52,838 bases of DNA from Armatimonadetes bacterium UBA1398 (GCA_002305165.1 DBQI01000024.1:1-52838); one strand, 5' to 3'. Counted from the first letter of the stretch, positions 9,830-19,056 are shown. Numbers and translations: made by a program. Notes: generated from the letters alone by a model not told the origin.

Positions 9830-11023
9830 CTACTCCCCGGTCTCCTGGTACTCGTTCCACAGCTCCTCGATCGTCTTCCCCGTGCGCTCCTCGAAGAGGT
9901 CGGCGCGGTAGCGGCCGCGCTTCAGGGCCTCATTCACCGGCGGGACGACTTCCACGTCGTACTCGTCCTCGATCCAGATCAGGAACGCCGCGGCGTCGCC
10001 GTAGCCTCGGGTGTAGTCCATCCCGTCCCGGTACCGGGTCGGGATCGACCATCGCTCATCGGCGCCGATCTTGTGGCGCACGTAGTCCGCGATGCCCTCG
10101 ACGAGCCAGCCCGCGTCCCGAGGCGTGTTGCGGTAGGCCTGGACGATATGGGTCATCTCGTGGATGAAGCAGCCCAGATCGTCAGGATTGGCGGTGAACC
10201 AGCCCTCATCGAGGACGATCCGTCCGCCCGACGCATAGGCCGGGGCGCCGATCTCGGGCCTAACCACGAAACCGATGGCCTCGGGCAGGGGCATGTCCTC
10301 TACGGCAAGGATGTCCAGCATGGCGGGATAGTGCTCCTGGAGCACCGCGGGGATGACCTCATGGAACTGGGCCAGCCCTTGGCCATCCCGGGTGTCGACG
10401 GTGACCGCGAGGGTGACGTCCAACTCAGGCCACTCCAGGACGGTGGTGGAGACGGCGTCACGAGGGAAGCTTACGACCTTCTCGTGCTGGGTGAAACGGT
10501 CGGATGGGATGGGGCCCTTCTCGATCCCCGGGCCCTCCCACGCAACCTCGAGGACCTGGTCGACGACGCCCTCGAAGTAGGCGACGTATAGGGGGTAGCG
10601 TCCCGCCTGCAGGGCGATGGCGCCGGACTTCTCGGTAGCGCCGTGGGGGTAGTCGTTCTGGACGACGAGGGACTTGCCGATGTAGAGGCGGCTGCCATCA
10701 TCGGAGGTGGTGTAGAACGTGTATTCACCGGCCTCGGCGATGTCGATAGCGCCGAAGAACTCCAGGCCGAAATAGTCGTCCCGAGCACCCTCGGGGAGGG
10801 CGATGGCGTCCACGACGGTCTCGGTGTAGTCGTCGAGACTGTCGAGATCCAGCACCGTGTCGACGTCGCACTCGAAGTAACGGAGGGTGAGCCCCGGCTC
10901 ACCGGCGGGGCCGGTCAGGGGCGCCGGGGAGGGCTCCTGGGCCAGCGCCGCGGAAGCGTAGAGCGCAAGGGCGGTGGCCAGCAGGAACCATTGGGCCGAT
11001 CGCGGAGCGTGAGTTAGGGGCAT
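9830..11023 (-). CDS. Secreted PA14-domain protein with basic-secretory-protein metallopeptidase domain
   Basis: A 397-residue secreted protein. A signal peptide (residues 1-28, ending ASAALA) leads into a PA14 beta-barrel (about 45-165) recognised by YTFYTTSDDGSRLYIG; PA14 domains commonly bind glycans. The C-terminal half (about 190-397) is a gluzincin-like domain of the plant/bacterial basic secretory protein family: zinc-binding HEMTH near residue 286, followed by GWLVEGIADYVRH, whose Glu would be the third zinc ligand. It probably cleaves or binds cell-wall glycoprotein. AAAGGA lies 9 bases before the ATG. A TATAGT sequence upstream (11054-11059, minus strand) might be a -10 box but has no matching -35. 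It is 59 bases upstream of GH95 in the same direction. Confidence 0.85.
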   Translation of the reverse strand: MPLTHAPRSAQWFLLATALALYASAALAQEPSPAPLTGPAGEPGLTLRYFECDVDTVLDLDSLDDYTETVVDAIALPEGARDDYFGLEFFGAIDIAEAGEYTFYTTSDDGSRLYIGKSLVVQNDYPHGATEKSGAIALQAGRYPLYVAYFEGVVDQVLEVAWEGPGIEKGPIPSDRFTQHEKVVSFPRDAVSTTVLEWPELDVTLAVTVDTRDGQGLAQFHEVIPAVLQEHYPAMLDILAVEDMPLPEAIGFVVRPEIGAPAYASGGRIVLDEGWFTANPDDLGCFIHEMTHIVQAYRNTPRDAGWLVEGIADYVRHKIGADERWSIPTRYRDGMDYTRGYGDAAAFLIWIEDEYDVEVVPPVNEALKRGRYRADLFEERTGKTIEELWNEYQETGE

Positions 11024-11064
11024 CCAAGTCGTCCTTTCAGCATTGCGCTGCGCACTATAACGGC

Positions 11065-11094
11065 GAGAGCGGCCGGTTGAGGCCGGCCGCTCTC
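11065..11094. terminator. Perfect 12-bp stem-loop between two minus-strand genes
   Basis: GAGAGCGGCCGG pairs perfectly with CCGGCCGCTCTC across a 6-base loop. It stands 30 bases after the stop of the small secreted protein at 11125 and before the PA14 gene. There is no T-run, so termination may be Rho-assisted or the hairpin may stabilise the 3' end of the message. Confidence 0.7.
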
Positions 11095-11124
11095 CGAAGC
11101 TCAGATCACCCGCACGTCACGGGT

Positions 11125-11511
11125 TCAGTTGATGGTGAAGCTGATGACGCCGGCGTCCGCGTTGTAGGTTGCGGTACCCGCGAGCTTCTGCGCCAGTACC
11201 TTGTAGGCGGCGGTGGGCTCGCCGTTCTTCAGGTAGGCGTCCTTCGGCCCCTCGCCGATCTTGAAGGCGGTGCACTTGTCGCCATAGCAGAGCGTCACCT
11301 GCCCGGCGGCCTTGTCGTACTTGTAATCGACCTTGGCGGCCTTGCAGACGGGCTCTATCTGCACGAACTGGGTGTTGTGGCGGGTGAAGGGGGCGACCTT
11401 GTTGCGAACCGTCGTCCCGTTGACCTTCACCGTGATAGCGGCGGCCACGGCTGCCCCGACAAGGGACAGAACCAGTAGGGCCGTGAGGGAAAGCTTGACC
11501 GCGCTCTTCAT
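11125..11511 (-). CDS. Small secreted protein resembling copper-amine-oxidase N-terminal-like domain
   Basis: A 128-residue secreted protein of unknown role. A Sec signal peptide (KLSLTALLVLSLVGAAVAAA) is followed by a single domain with the pattern ITVKVNGTTV, HNTQFVQIEPVCKAAKV, VDYKYDKAAGQVTL and a final VISFTIN. This resembles the N-terminal-like domain of copper amine oxidases that many surface proteins carry as a binding module; the same domain type opens the phosphodiester glycosidase at 29263. Three cysteines (in VCKAA, LCYGD and DKCTAF) could form one disulfide. AAGGGGAG lies 10 bases before the ATG. It ends at a strong hairpin and is probably a single-gene transcript. The domain match is by eye and weak. 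Confidence 0.65.
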   Translation of the reverse strand: MKSAVKLSLTALLVLSLVGAAVAAAITVKVNGTTVRNKVAPFTRHNTQFVQIEPVCKAAKVDYKYDKAAGQVTLCYGDKCTAFKIGEGPKDAYLKNGEPTAAYKVLAQKLAGTATYNADAGVISFTIN

Positions 11512-11705
11512 CTAGCATCACTCCCCTTGTGCGTCACTCTATTCGGACGCCCGGTCAGATTCGAGGTTCCCGGAATCACCAGGAATCCCCTCTGGGAGGG
11601 CACTCCGGCGACCGCCACGAAATCAGGGCCAGCCCGGTTGCCGGCGTGTCGCCGCAAAGCCGAGAGTCAGCGCGGTACCCCTCCGCGCTACCCCCGGAGG
11701 TTTCT

Positions 11706-14700
11706 ATGCAACATTGTAGCACACTGCGGGTACTCACCGCCGCGCTGCTCCTCGCGTCGGTCGCGTCGGCGCAGGAGCTCGCCTCCAGCGGGATCTCCCT
11801 GCCCACGCAGCCCGCCCTCTCACCCTTGGGCGACCGAATCGTGTTCACATATCAGGGCGATCTGTGGTTGGCGTCCACCGCCGATGGGGAGGCGATGCGG
11901 CTCACAGTGCATGATGCCTACGATCACGGGGCCCTCTTCTCTCCCGACGGCGAGACGCTCTACTTCATGTCCAACCGCTTCGGCAATGATGACATCTGGG
12001 CTATGTCGGCCCGAGGCGGCGATCTGCGCCGGCTGACCTACTCGACGAACGCCGAGCTGCTCCTTGGGATGGACCCATCGGGCTCCGAGCTCCTGTTCAC
12101 CTCGACGCGCCTCGTGGAGCCGCGTCCCGACCGGTACTTGTGGGCGCTGCCGCTGGCCGGCGGGCCACCCCGGCGGCTCATGGGCGTCCACGCACGGGAT
12201 GCGGCGGTCTCTCCCGATGGAACACGCATCGTCTACACCCGCTCCTATGCTGGACTCGATCGGAAGCGATACCGCGGGTCAGCGAACGCGGACCTATGGC
12301 TCTGGGATGGACCCTCGGGCGTCCACACCCGGCTAACGGAGCATAGCGGCCACGACACAGCGCCTCGCTGGGACCCCAAGGGTGATGCTGTCTACTACGT
12401 CTCAGACATAGATGGCACGTTCAACCTCTGGCGGCTTGACTTCAGCACGGGCGAGCCCAGCCAGGTCACCCGCTTCGAGGGAGACGGGATCCGCAACCCC
12501 TGCATCGCAGCAAGCGGGGAGCTCCTCGCCTTCGAGCGTGGGGCGGCCCTCTACGTGATGGCCCCCGGCGAGGAGCCGCGACTGTTGAACCTCCGTGCCC
12601 CGGACGACTCCCGCCCAGACACGGAGCAGCTCCTCACCGTGACGACGCAGGCCTCGGAGTTCGCCGTCTCGCCCGATGAGAAGCAGGTGGCCCTCGTGGC
12701 GCGGGGCGATGTCGGGGTGATGAAGATCGAGGGGGGCGTCCTGAACAACCTCACCGATGACGCCGCCTCGCAGTTCGCGGTGGCTTGGCCGGCGGGCTCA
12801 GACTGGGTGTACTTCGTCGCTAACGACCGGGGCCGCATGGACATCTACCGGGCGAAGGAGGCGGAGGCCCAGCCGAACCTGAGTCGGGCGCTGGAGGTGA
12901 TCATCGAGCAGGTGACCGACACCCCTGAGCCCGAGTTCTCCCTCAACCCCTCGCCGGACGGCAAGAAGCTCGCCTACACACGCGGTCTTGGGGACCTCAT
13001 CATCCGGGACCTGGAGTCGGGGGAGGAGTTCATCCTGTTGGAGGGCTGGGCTGAGCCGGAGGTGTCGTGGTCGCCCGATGGCCGCTGGATCGCCTACTCC
13101 AGACCCGATGAGGAGTACAACCACGACGTGTGGATTGTGCCCGCCGACGGCTCTGCGGCGCCCGTGAACATCTCCATGGACCCGGCTGACGACGGAGGGG
13201 CTGACTGGTCCCCCGACGGCACGATGCTCGCCTTCCACTCCTATCGGGGAAGCGACTGGGACATCTACATGGTGTACCTCACCAAGGCCGCGGCCCTAGA
13301 GGCGGACCGCGAGGCGGCGGACGACGTGGACGACCTCGCCGACCAGGATGATCCGCCCGTGGAGCCCGCCCCTTCCGAACCTGCTTCCGAGCAGGCCGAG
13401 GCAGAGGAGGCCGGCGACGATGACACCTTGGTCGTCGAGATCGACTTCGAGGGTATCCACCGACGCCTCAGGCGGATCGCCAGCTCCTCGGCCAATGAGA
13501 CCTATCCCCGCTTCTCGCCCGACAGCGAGACCATCGCCTACTCCTACTCCTGGGAGGCGGAGCGGGGGCTGTGGCGGATGAGCGCGCGGGGTGAGGACAA
13601 GTCGCAGATCCAGTCGGGCTCGGTGGGTAGTTACCGCTGGGATCAGAAGGGCAAGGGCCTTTACGCCCTCGTGGGCGGCCGCTTGAACTACGTGAAGCAG
13701 GGCGGTGGGTCAGAGGCCAAGGACCACCGCATGACGGTTCACCGCGACGCCCGGGCCGAGCGTCTGCAGGTCTTCGAGGAGGCGTGGGAGTCCATGGCCC
13801 GGGGCTACTACGACCCCACCATGCACGGTGTGGACTGGGCGGCGATGCGGGAGAAGTACCGGGACGCGGCGGTGGCCGCCTCGGACAGCCGCGAGTTCGC
13901 GGCGATCATGAACCTGATGCTCGGCGAGCTGAACTCGAGCCACATGGGCTTCTCGTCGCCGGGACCCTCCCTGCAGGGCTACGCGACGGGCTGGCTCGGC
14001 TTGGGGTATGACGCGGCCTACGAGGGACCTGGCCTCCGGGTGAACTGGGTACTGCCCGACGGGCCTTGCGACGCCGCCGAGGTGGATATCGAGGAGGGCG
14101 ACGTGGTGCTCGCCATCAACGGCGAGCCAGTGACCGATGAGGCCTCCCGCTGGCTCCCCCTGCAGAACCGCGTCGGTGAGCGGGTTACGGTGACGCGGCA
14201 GCGGGGCGAGGGCGAGGACGCACAGATGGCGGAGGTCATCGTGCGGCCGGTGTCGTGGGGGACCGTCAGCAGCCTCTGCTACCAGGCCCTCCTGGCCGAG
14301 AGGCGGGCGAAGGTGGACGAGCTCTCCGGCGGCCGGCTGGCCTACATCCATGTGCCCGGCATGAGCATGGCTACCGTGGCGGAGTTCGAGCGGGACCTCT
14401 ACGCCGAGGGCTACGGCAAGGATGGCCTCATCATCGACGTGCGGGACAATGGAGGCGGCAGCACCGCGGATCATCTGCTCGCGATGCTCTCCATGGAGCC
14501 CCATGCTCAGACCCGGGCGCGTGGTGGGGACATGGGCTATCCCCAGTCCCGGCGGCCCTCGTACATCTGGAGCAAGCCCATCGTGCTACTCATCAACCAG
14601 AACAGCTTCTCGAATGCTGAGATCTTCGCCCACGCGGTGCGGACCCTCGGCTTGGGCAAGCTCGTGGGTGTGCCAACGGCCGGGGGCGTCGTCTCGACCG

Positions 14701-14906
14701 GATCGGTGAGCTTCGTCGACGGCTCGTCGATGCGGATGCCCGGGCGCGGCTGGTTCATCGGCGACACCGGGGTGGACATGGAGGGGCATGGCGCTGAGCC
14801 CGACATCCACGTCGAGATTACCCCCGAGGACGAGGCCGCCGGCCGGGATCCGCAGCTCAGCGCCGCGGTGGAGGCGTTGCTGGAGGAGCTGAGTCCGCGT
14901 CCATAG
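11706..14906 (+). CDS. Tricorn-type protease (beta-propellers, PDZ, S41 core), secreted
   Basis: A 1066-residue homologue of Tricorn protease, a serine peptidase that trims oligopeptides. A signal peptide (MQHCSTLRVLTAALLLASVASA) indicates export, unlike archaeal Tricorn. Two WD40/TolB-like propellers come first (FSPDGETLYF, VSPDGTRIVY, WSPDGTMLAFHSY and others), then an acidic linker of about 55 residues near 530-585, a short linker domain, a PDZ domain (about 785-860) and the S41 core. The catalytic set is in order: Ser-His in LNSSHMGF near 744, nucleophile region NQNSFSNAEIF near 967, and Glu in VDMEGHG near 1026. These positions nearly coincide with the numbering I recall for Tricorn (745/746, 965, 1023). 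GGAGG lies 5 bases before this ATG; the longer frame is not needed. Confidence 0.92.
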   Translation: MQHCSTLRVLTAALLLASVASAQELASSGISLPTQPALSPLGDRIVFTYQGDLWLASTADGEAMRLTVHDAYDHGALFSPDGETLYFMSNRFGNDDIWAMSARGGDLRRLTYSTNAELLLGMDPSGSELLFTSTRLVEPRPDRYLWALPLAGGPPRRLMGVHARDAAVSPDGTRIVYTRSYAGLDRKRYRGSANADLWLWDGPSGVHTRLTEHSGHDTAPRWDPKGDAVYYVSDIDGTFNLWRLDFSTGEPSQVTRFEGDGIRNPCIAASGELLAFERGAALYVMAPGEEPRLLNLRAPDDSRPDTEQLLTVTTQASEFAVSPDEKQVALVARGDVGVMKIEGGVLNNLTDDAASQFAVAWPAGSDWVYFVANDRGRMDIYRAKEAEAQPNLSRALEVIIEQVTDTPEPEFSLNPSPDGKKLAYTRGLGDLIIRDLESGEEFILLEGWAEPEVSWSPDGRWIAYSRPDEEYNHDVWIVPADGSAAPVNISMDPADDGGADWSPDGTMLAFHSYRGSDWDIYMVYLTKAAALEADREAADDVDDLADQDDPPVEPAPSEPASEQAEAEEAGDDDTLVVEIDFEGIHRRLRRIASSSANETYPRFSPDSETIAYSYSWEAERGLWRMSARGEDKSQIQSGSVGSYRWDQKGKGLYALVGGRLNYVKQGGGSEAKDHRMTVHRDARAERLQVFEEAWESMARGYYDPTMHGVDWAAMREKYRDAAVAASDSREFAAIMNLMLGELNSSHMGFSSPGPSLQGYATGWLGLGYDAAYEGPGLRVNWVLPDGPCDAAEVDIEEGDVVLAINGEPVTDEASRWLPLQNRVGERVTVTRQRGEGEDAQMAEVIVRPVSWGTVSSLCYQALLAERRAKVDELSGGRLAYIHVPGMSMATVAEFERDLYAEGYGKDGLIIDVRDNGGGSTADHLLAMLSMEPHAQTRARGGDMGYPQSRRPSYIWSKPIVLLINQNSFSNAEIFAHAVRTLGLGKLVGVPTAGGVVSTGSVSFVDGSSMRMPGRGWFIGDTGVDMEGHGAEPDIHVEITPEDEAAGRDPQLSAAVEALLEELSPRP

Positions 14907-15079
14907 CGGAGCGCGGCCGTGTCGCGGGGGCGGTGGCGCATATGCTATTGTGGTAGCCACGGTCCGGGACGCCACGGGCCGCCGCTAGGGAGGCACAACG
15001 CGCCCCTAGGGGTGCTTCACAACACGTCTCTCGGGCCATGCCGCCGGATGGTGGGAGCCCGGGCGGAAAGGGATCCGCA

Positions 15080-16249
15080 TTGCGACTAGCCACGCGAGCG
15101 ACCCAGGTCACCCCATCAGCCACTATCGGCCTGACCAAGAAGGCCGCGGCACTCAGGGCGGAGGGCGTGGATCTGATCGCCTTCACCGCCGGGGAGCCCA
15201 ACTTCGACACGCCCGAGGCCATCAAAGCGGCCGCGATCCAGGCCATCCAGGCTGGCGACACGAAGTACGTGCCCAAGGGCGGAGCGGCGCTCAAGGAGGC
15301 CATCGCCGCGTGGACCAACCGTACTCGGGGGACGAGCTACGCGCCTGCTCAGGTGCTCGTCTCCTGTGGCGCCAAGCACTCCATCTCCAACGCGGCCCTC
15401 GCCCTTCTCGAGGAAGGGGACGAGGCCATACTCCCCGCGCCCTACTGGCTCACCTACCCGGAGACGGTCAAGCTCGCCGGCGCGACGCCCGTTGCCGTGG
15501 ATGCCAGCCCTGCCCAGGGCTTCGTGCCCGATCCCGACGACATCCGTGCCGCGCTCACAGATCGCACGCGGATGATAATCCTCAACTCGCCCTCGAACCC
15601 CACGGGCGCCGTGTACCCGGCGGAGGTCATCCACGCCATCGCGGACATCGCTCGGGAGGCGGACCTGTGGGTGCTCACGGATGAGATCTACGACGAGCTC
15701 GTCTACGAGGGTTCGGAGTTCGTGTCGATCCTCTCGGCGGGCGAAGACATGGTGGAGCGCTGCATCGTCATCAATGGCGCATCGAAGACCTATGCCATGA
15801 CGGGTTGGCGCATCGGCTGGACGCTGGGCCCCGCGCCGGTCATCAAGGCCATGGGGGCGCTACAGAGCCACCTCACCTCCGACCCCACGTCGTTCTGCCA
15901 GACGGCCACCGTCGCCGCCTTCGAGGGTGCTCAGGAGGAGGTCAAGGCCATGAGGGCGGCCTTCCAGCGCCGGCGCGGCGTGATGATGGAGGCCATGAGG
16001 TCCTTGGATAAGGCGGTCACGCCGCTGCCCGGCGGCGCCTTCTACGTGTTCCCCGACGTTTCAGCCTACATTCACGACAAGGGCTTCTCCGGCTCCCTGG
16101 AGATGGCGGAGTGGCTCCTGGAGCATGCCAAGGTAGTGGTCGTCCCGGGCGAACCCTTCGGGAACGACTCGTGCATCCGGCTCTCCTTCGCCGTATCCGA
16201 CGAGAACATCGAGCGTGGCGTCGAGCGCATTGCCCAAGCACTCGCTTAG
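15080..16249 (+). CDS. Pyridoxal-phosphate aspartate aminotransferase, class I (prokaryotic type)
   Basis: A 389-residue aminotransferase that interconverts aspartate and 2-oxoglutarate with oxaloacetate and glutamate. The whole family pattern is present: PSATIGLTKKAAALRAEGVD at the N-terminus, TAGEPNFDTPE, NSPSNPTGAVY, DEIYDELVY, the PLP lysine K236 in NGASKTYAMTGWRIGW, and the substrate-carboxylate arginine in SCIRLSFA near the C-terminus. I start at the TTG at 15080, because AAAGGGA lies 7 bases upstream and the protein then begins exactly where relatives begin; an ATG 42 bases earlier is possible. The upstream region holds a CCCCTAGGGG palindrome (15003-15012) that might be an operator, without other support. 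Malate dehydrogenase, which makes its oxaloacetate, lies 2 kb downstream. Confidence 0.93.
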   Translation: MRLATRATQVTPSATIGLTKKAAALRAEGVDLIAFTAGEPNFDTPEAIKAAAIQAIQAGDTKYVPKGGAALKEAIAAWTNRTRGTSYAPAQVLVSCGAKHSISNAALALLEEGDEAILPAPYWLTYPETVKLAGATPVAVDASPAQGFVPDPDDIRAALTDRTRMIILNSPSNPTGAVYPAEVIHAIADIAREADLWVLTDEIYDELVYEGSEFVSILSAGEDMVERCIVINGASKTYAMTGWRIGWTLGPAPVIKAMGALQSHLTSDPTSFCQTATVAAFEGAQEEVKAMRAAFQRRRGVMMEAMRSLDKAVTPLPGGAFYVFPDVSAYIHDKGFSGSLEMAEWLLEHAKVVVVPGEPFGNDSCIRLSFAVSDENIERGVERIAQALA

Positions 16250-16362
16250 CGCAACCAACGGCGCGAGCAGACACGATCCCACGATCGCGGAAGGCCAGTG
16301 CCCATGTCGCAGGTGCCGAAAGCCAGGTTGCGCGAGAAGCTCATAGCCAGGAGAAACGACCG

Positions 16363-17919
16363 GTGCGCTTGATGCGTGGTTCCACCCTCAGGCACTCGCT
16401 CCGCCACGCCACCTTGGTGGCCGTGCTGCTGCTCTCGGGTCTCGGTACCGGGTCAGCGGCGGAGCAGCGCGTGGAGTACCGGGTCTGTGTGGACCTGGCC
16501 CGGGCGCCCTTGGTCGATGTCGAGATGAGCCTCTCGGGGTTCGAAGATGAGCCGATCTACCTGACCATTCCCCTGGGGTACGCCTACAGCAACGTCGAGA
16601 GCGACCACCTGGAGCACCTGGTAGCCGTGGATGAGAATGATCAGGTCATCCCGCCTATCTATGCCGAGGACCGTATCTATGGTTGGGATCGCGCGCCGGA
16701 CCGGGTGTACTACGCGATACGGATGGAGCACCGGCTCGAGGTCAGCAACCACGCGGGCAGCCCTCGGTCCCTGTCGCTGACCTTCGAGCACCCGTACGTG
16801 GACGAGCGGCGGGCGTTTCTCATCGGGTCCGCGCTCTTCCTGATCCCCGACGTGTGGGAAGCCGATGTGCGGGTGCGCTTCCAGGTCCCGAAGGGCTGGA
16901 GCGAGGTGGTCCCGTGGCCGAAGGAGGGCGACGCGTACGTGCCGCAGTCGCTCAACTCGCTTCTGTCCAACTACGTGGGGCTCGGCCTGTGGGACATCAA
17001 GACGCTGGAAGTGGAGGGTTTTCGGGCGCTCATCGCCTTCGGCGACCGTCCCGCGATCGATACCGGCCTATTGCTCCAGGCCTTCGAGCGGATCCTCGAG
17101 CAGGCGATCGAGGTCCTCGGCGCGCCGCCGCACGAGGAGTACCTGTTCTTCTTCCCTGACGCGGCGGATGTGAAGGGGGTCAGTGGCTCGGCGAAGGCCG
17201 ATTCCATGGCCCTGGCGGTGGAGTACGGCGCGCCTGGGGCCGATCTGCCCGGCGTGTCGCGGCTCTTCGCCCACGAGTTGGTGCACCTTTGTGGCCATGG
17301 CCGTCAACCCATGGCGCGCGACCTGCTGTTCTTCGCCGAGGGGTTCACAGAGTACTATGCCTATGTGCTGTGCAGCCGCGCCGGCGTGCTCAGCGAGGGG
17401 GCGGTGCGCCGGATTCTCTCGGAGCTCTGGAGCCGGCTGCAGAGTCTGCCCTCGGGCCTGACCCTGGCGGACGCTCAGGAGGAGTTCTTCGATGAGCCCC
17501 GGGCAGCGTCTCTGTGCTACATCGGCGGGATGTTCCGGGGCATGGCCATCGACGCGCGGATGCGGGCGGCGAGCGGCGGAGAGCGCTGCCTGGATGACTT
17601 GGTTAGGCATGTGTACACCGAGGCGCTGCCACCACTGACCTCGCCGCCCCAGGAGTTCACCTATGCCGACTGGCGCGCCGCCCTCGCTGAGTGGTGGCCG
17701 GAGGCGGAGCCAACGGTGTTCGACCCGGGGCTGAGGGAGCCGGTGCCGTGGGATCTCTCGGCGCTACTCTCGGCGGAGGCGGAGGACTCGGAGCGGCCGC
17801 CGCTCTACCAGTACCTGCGGGATCCCGTGGGCCGGGCAGCGGCTCCGCGGACGAGGGAGCGGCGCCCGGAGGGAGCGGAGCGGGAGGAACCCCCCGTCCG
17901 TGACCTCCAGGGCCTCTGA
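16363..17919 (+). CDS. Secreted M61-like gluzincin metallopeptidase
   Basis: A 518-residue protein with a signal peptide (residues about 8-30, ATLVAVLLLSGLGTGSAA) and the layout of the M61 glycyl-aminopeptidase family. The N-terminal beta domain (YRVCVDLARAPLVDVEMSL onward, about 32-200) precedes a zinc-peptidase domain. HELVH near residue 303 gives two zinc ligands and the catalytic Glu, and FFAEGFTEYY, about 22 residues later, gives the third ligand. The typical C-terminal PDZ domain of M61 is missing; instead there is an Arg/Glu/Pro-rich tail after about residue 480. GTG at 16363 is preferred because AGGAGA lies 8 bases upstream; the ATG three codons on is an alternative. Its 3' end overlaps a dehydrogenase-like remnant in another frame. 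Confidence 0.78.
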   Translation: MRLMRGSTLRHSLRHATLVAVLLLSGLGTGSAAEQRVEYRVCVDLARAPLVDVEMSLSGFEDEPIYLTIPLGYAYSNVESDHLEHLVAVDENDQVIPPIYAEDRIYGWDRAPDRVYYAIRMEHRLEVSNHAGSPRSLSLTFEHPYVDERRAFLIGSALFLIPDVWEADVRVRFQVPKGWSEVVPWPKEGDAYVPQSLNSLLSNYVGLGLWDIKTLEVEGFRALIAFGDRPAIDTGLLLQAFERILEQAIEVLGAPPHEEYLFFFPDAADVKGVSGSAKADSMALAVEYGAPGADLPGVSRLFAHELVHLCGHGRQPMARDLLFFAEGFTEYYAYVLCSRAGVLSEGAVRRILSELWSRLQSLPSGLTLADAQEEFFDEPRAASLCYIGGMFRGMAIDARMRAASGGERCLDDLVRHVYTEALPPLTSPPQEFTYADWRAALAEWWPEAEPTVFDPGLREPVPWDLSALLSAEAEDSERPPLYQYLRDPVGRAAAPRTRERRPEGAEREEPPVRDLQGL

Positions 17920-18019
17920 GCCTCTGCGCCGTGCCGTGCTCATGCTTCGCCACCGGGGCGAGGAGGCGGCAGCCGATCGCATCGAGAAGGCCCGGGCGAT
18001 CATCGACGCCACGGAGTGA
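17900..18019 (+). pseudogene. Probable C-terminal remnant of isocitrate/isopropylmalate dehydrogenase
   Basis: In a frame different from the M61-like gene, the sequence just before malate dehydrogenase reads PLRRAVLMLRHRGEEAAADR followed by IEKARAIIDATE and a stop. The pattern MLRH-x-GE-xx-AADRIEKA is what the last helix of NAD-dependent isocitrate dehydrogenases and 3-isopropylmalate dehydrogenases looks like. Nothing of the other 300 residues remains, because the M61-like gene occupies the upstream DNA. A TCA-cycle gene remnant directly ahead of mdh fits an ancestral icd-mdh pair truncated by rearrangement. Only about 30 residues support this, so a chance resemblance or a small independent ORF is possible. 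Confidence 0.42.
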
Positions 18020-18055
18020 AGGCGCCACGGGGCGCAACGAATGGGGATGACCGCG

Positions 18056-18973
18056 ATGAAGATCACGGTGATCGGTGCGGGAAACGTGGGGGCCACGTGC
18101 GCCCAGAGGATCGCGGAGGGCGACCTGGGCGACGTCGTCCTGGTGGACATCGTCGAGGGACTGCCCCAGGGGAAGGCCCTCGACCTCCTGGAAGCGGCGC
18201 CCGTCATGGGCCACTCGCGCTCCGTCGTGGGGGCCAACGGCTACGACGAGACGACGGGCTCGGACGTCGTTGTGATGACCGCCGGGCTCGCCCGCAAGCC
18301 GGGGATGTCGCGGGATGATCTACAGAAGATGAACGCCGAGATCGTCGAGGGCGCCATCACCGAGGCCCACCGGCGGTCGCCCGGCGCGATCTTCGTGATG
18401 GTGACCAACCCCCTCGACATCATGTGCGAGGTCGCATACCGGGTGGTGGGCGGCGACCCGTCGAGGGTCTTCGGCATGGCGGGGGTGTTGGATTCGGCGC
18501 GGTTCCGGGCCTTCATCGCCCTTGAGCTGGGCGTTGCCATGGAGGACGTGCAGGCCATGGTTCTCGGCGGGCACGGGGACACCATGGTCCCCCTGCCTCG
18601 GTTCTCTACGGTGAGCGGCATCTCCATCGTGCACCTCCTGCCGGCCGAGCGGATCGAAGCCCTGGCCCAGCGGACGCGGGACGGGGGCGCCGAGATCGTC
18701 GGGCTGCTGAAGACGGGCTCCGCCTACTACGCGCCTGCCGCGGCGACCTTCCAGATGGTCGAGGCGGTGGTGCGGGACAAGAAGCGCATCCTGCCCGTAG
18801 CGGCGCGCCTGTCGGGGCAGTACGGCATCGACGGCCAGTATCTGGGGGTCCCCGCGAAGCTCGGAGCAGGCGGCATCGAGGAGATCATCGAGCTGCCGCT
18901 GACCGATGGCGAGTTGGCGGAGCTGCGGCGAAGCGCGGAGCACGTACGCGCCGGGGTGGAGGCCTTGGGATAG
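18056..18973 (+). CDS. mdh: Malate dehydrogenase, lactate-dehydrogenase-like type
   Basis: A 305-residue NAD-dependent malate dehydrogenase (malate to oxaloacetate, TCA cycle, cytoplasm). The Rossmann motif is MKITVIGAGNVGATCA; VLVDIVEG carries the Asp that selects NAD over NADP. GLARKPGMSRDDL contains the arginine of the mobile loop that gives preference for oxaloacetate over pyruvate, VTNPLDIMCEVAY binds substrate, and the catalytic His is H173 in GGHGDTMVPLPR. Length and order are those of the LDH-like MDH subgroup. I prefer the ATG at 18056 (GGGGA 8 bases upstream) to one 15 bases earlier. It follows a dehydrogenase remnant by about 40 bases and ends before a weak stem-loop. Confidence 0.95.
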   Translation: MKITVIGAGNVGATCAQRIAEGDLGDVVLVDIVEGLPQGKALDLLEAAPVMGHSRSVVGANGYDETTGSDVVVMTAGLARKPGMSRDDLQKMNAEIVEGAITEAHRRSPGAIFVMVTNPLDIMCEVAYRVVGGDPSRVFGMAGVLDSARFRAFIALELGVAMEDVQAMVLGGHGDTMVPLPRFSTVSGISIVHLLPAERIEALAQRTRDGGAEIVGLLKTGSAYYAPAAATFQMVEAVVRDKKRILPVAARLSGQYGIDGQYLGVPAKLGAGGIEEIIELPLTDGELAELRRSAEHVRAGVEALG

Positions 18974-19056
18974 GCGCGTTGGCAGGGCACACAGCCGAAG
19001 CGGCGTCGAGCGAGGCTGCCCCCCTGCCGACGCCATCTCCACTCCCAACCCGCCGC

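Noticed and set aside
11117..11521. 134-residue minus-strand frame overlapping the small secreted protein
   Set aside because: It is an alternative frame rich in Arg and Gly; the frame at 11125-11511 has a signal peptide and ribosome site.
13300..13440. Acidic linker of the Tricorn-like gene as a frameshifted segment
   Set aside because: The frame is continuous through it, and both flanks align with expected domains in the same frame.
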